In this document: positions 61,576 to 64,000 of the stretch, in pieces
Layout: each line of letters opens with the position of its first letter
Numbering within the stretch: position 1 is the stretch's first letter
From: Limimaricola sp.
GTDB taxonomy: Bacteria; Pseudomonadota; Alphaproteobacteria; Rhodobacterales; Rhodobacteraceae
Length of the DNA: 64,000 nt
Assembly: GCF_016125575.1 (NCBI RefSeq)
Contig: NZ_WGLM01000002.1
Coordinates: 248,001 to 312,000, forward strand
Reading direction: 5' to 3'
Translations under genes and position numbers: made by a program
The notes under the pieces: model-generated
Told to the model about the DNA's origin: nothing
Databases searched by the model: none
What the model saw: the letters and a program-made list of their open reading frames with translations, nothing else

Positions 61576-62751
61576 ATGGCTGACTGGACCAAACGCACCC
61601 GGGCCGTGCATGCCGGCACCCGCCGCAGCCAGTATGGCGAGGTGAGCGAGGCGATCTTTCTCACCCAGGGTTTTGTCTATGACAGCGCAGAACAGGCCGA
61701 GGCGCGGTTCCTCAAAGCGGGCGAGGACGAGTTCATCTATGCCCGCTATGGCAACCCCACCGTGCGCATGTTCGAAGACCGCATCGCCGCGCTGGAAGGC
61801 GCCGAAGATGCCTTTGCCACCGCCAGCGGCATGGCCGCCGTAAACGGCGCGCTCAGCGCGATATTGAAGGCGGGCGACCATGTCGTGGCAGCGCGGGCAC
61901 TTTTCGGCTCATGTCTTTATATCCTTGAAGAAATCCTGACGCGTTTCGGGGTTGAGGTGACTTTCGTCGATGGCACCGATCTGGACCAGTGGCGCGACGC
62001 GATCCGGCCGGGCACGAAGGCCGTGTTCTTTGAAAGCGTGTCCAACCCCACGCTGGAGGTGATCGATATCCGCGCTGTCGCGGAACTGGCCCATGCGGTT
62101 GGTGCGCTGGTGATCGTGGACAACGTCTTTGCCACGCCGGTTTTTTCCGATGCGCTGGCCCAAGGGGCCGACGTGGTCGTCTATTCGGCGACCAAGCATA
62201 TCGACGGGCAAGGCCGTGCCCTTGGCGGTGTGATCCTCGGCACCCGCGATTTCGTGCGCAAGGTGGCAGAGCCCTACCTGAAACATACCGGTGCCGCGAT
62301 GTCGCCCTTCACCGCCTGGGTGATGCTGAAAGGGCTGGAGACGATGGAACTGCGCGTGCGCGCACAGGCCGCGTGCGCGCAGGAGTTGGCGAAGGCGCTG
62401 GTGTCTGACGGGCGGCTGGCCCGCGTCATCTATCCGGGCCTGCCCGATCATCCGCAACACGCGCTGGCCATGGCGCAGATGGGCGCGGGCGGCACTGTGC
62501 TGTCGATCGACGCCGGCAGCCAAGAGGCAGCATTCAGCCTGCTTAACGCATTGGAAATAATCACGATTTCCAATAATCTGGGTGATGCGAAGTCGATCGT
62601 GACCCATCCCGCCACCACCACCCATCAGCGCCTGCCAGCAGAGCAGAAAGCGGCGCTGGGCATTACGCCGGGGCTGGTGCGGCTGTCGGTTGGGCTGGAG
62701 GATCCGGCCGATCTGTTGGCCGATATTCGGCGCGGCCTCGCGGCGATGTGA
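61576..62751 (+). CDS. metZ: O-succinylhomoserine sulfhydrylase
   Basis: 391 aa PLP-dependent enzyme that makes homocysteine directly from O-succinylhomoserine and sulfide. The PLP lysine is K207 in YSATKHIDGQGR; YARYGNPT near residue 55 and SGMAAVNGAL near 84 are typical of the Cys/Met metabolism family, and HIDGQGR with GGVILG marks the MetZ group. ATG 61576 is preceded by GGCGGAGGACG. Controlled by the SAM-II switch. Confidence 0.95.
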   Translation: MADWTKRTRAVHAGTRRSQYGEVSEAIFLTQGFVYDSAEQAEARFLKAGEDEFIYARYGNPTVRMFEDRIAALEGAEDAFATASGMAAVNGALSAILKAGDHVVAARALFGSCLYILEEILTRFGVEVTFVDGTDLDQWRDAIRPGTKAVFFESVSNPTLEVIDIRAVAELAHAVGALVIVDNVFATPVFSDALAQGADVVVYSATKHIDGQGRALGGVILGTRDFVRKVAEPYLKHTGAAMSPFTAWVMLKGLETMELRVRAQAACAQELAKALVSDGRLARVIYPGLPDHPQHALAMAQMGAGGTVLSIDAGSQEAAFSLLNALEIITISNNLGDAKSIVTHPATTTHQRLPAEQKAALGITPGLVRLSVGLEDPADLLADIRRGLAAM

Positions 62752-62864
62752 CGGGAATCGAGGTTGATCCGGACGGTCCTGAGAACCGTATTCTTGAGGT
62801 AAGAACGCTCCTGCCGCGATGCCCCGTTTCAGGGGCTGCGCAACACCCGAAGGGGATCCCCGAC

Positions 62865-63968
<1,104 letters not shown>

Positions 63969-64000
63969 GCACGCTCGGCGCTTTCGGTCGCTGCGAAAAT

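Noticed and set aside
62752-62864. Zur site for zinc control of folE2
   Set aside because: No AT-rich palindrome of the Zur type in the gap, so zinc regulation cannot be claimed.

Overview
The window is about 64 kb of GC-rich chromosomal DNA from an alphaproteobacterium, almost certainly a member of the Rhodobacteraceae (Rhodobacterales). Evidence: the dnaG-rpoD pair without rpsU, the nrdR-ribD and ribBX-ribH-nusB clusters, a DUF6476-rluA-rpoH neighbourhood, a DUF6324 gene, a GTTC-N7-GTTC LexA site before mmcB, a tRNA-His without G-1 and with A73, a SAM-II riboswitch before metZ, and the GGGAGTATTT intergenic repeat that I know from this family. It is mostly core chromosome with a few accessory patches; I see no prophage, intact IS element or CRISPR array.

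Layout. 1-4959: sarcosine oxidase operon soxBDAG (soxB cut by the window edge). 5068-9151: dnaG and rpoD, followed within 8 bp by a small doc-type toxin-antitoxin pair (9160-9702). 9788-11698: HlyU-like protein and a TPR-sulfotransferase. 11892-13450: nrdR-ribD. 13552-18215: capsule genes (KpsC-like, Wza/KpsD-like lipoprotein, KpsS-like). 18385-22208: riboflavin genes ribE, ribBX, ribH and nusB, with two small genes between. 22205-25514: small membrane and stress genes, a candidate 6S-like structured RNA (about 23632-23801), LexA-controlled mmcB and a hydrolase. 25645-26371: tRNA-His and an AT-richer patch with an Excalibur-domain lipoprotein. 26579-35483: an AbrB-family membrane protein, then a tripartite tricarboxylate transporter operon tctCBA with atuA and DUF4387, divergent from tctD-tctE and a periplasmic binding protein. 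35486-38623: DUF6476, rluA, DUF4386 and rpoH. 38738-41460: Gfo/Idh/MocA oxidoreductase, a further capsule-type protein and small proteins. 41472-48692: oligoendopeptidase F, ligase-exonuclease pair, HpcH/HpaI aldolase, lysophospholipase-like hydrolase, SCP2 and TPR proteins. 48720-53149: SUV3-like helicase, S4 protein, ferredoxin and CarD. 53207-58279: purD, xseA, AlkB-type monooxygenase and YhhN. 58338-60969: ftsY, DMT transporter and yciB. 60992-63968: PilZ protein, riboswitch-controlled metZ and folE2.

The most interesting signal is regulatory. A 22-bp box made of two tandem TGNCAGGYT units 11 bp apart lies upstream of tctC (32352-32373, minus strand) and again just upstream of the AbrB-family gene (26521-26542), with 19 of 22 positions identical and the same orientation relative to each gene. 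It suggests that TctD controls both, so that the AbrB protein, the transporter, AtuA, DUF4387 and the extra binding protein form one uptake-and-catabolism system of unknown substrate. Other points of note are the doc toxin with a short basic non-Phd antitoxin behind rpoD, the candidate 6S RNA, the SAM-II switch with its terminator, and two families of intergenic repeats.

No stretch longer than 300 bases lacks a gene. The largest gaps (23615-23890, 37472-37726, 61328-61575, 52410-52639) hold the candidate RNA and LexA site, the rpoH promoter region, the metZ promoter and riboswitch, and the carD promoter and leader.
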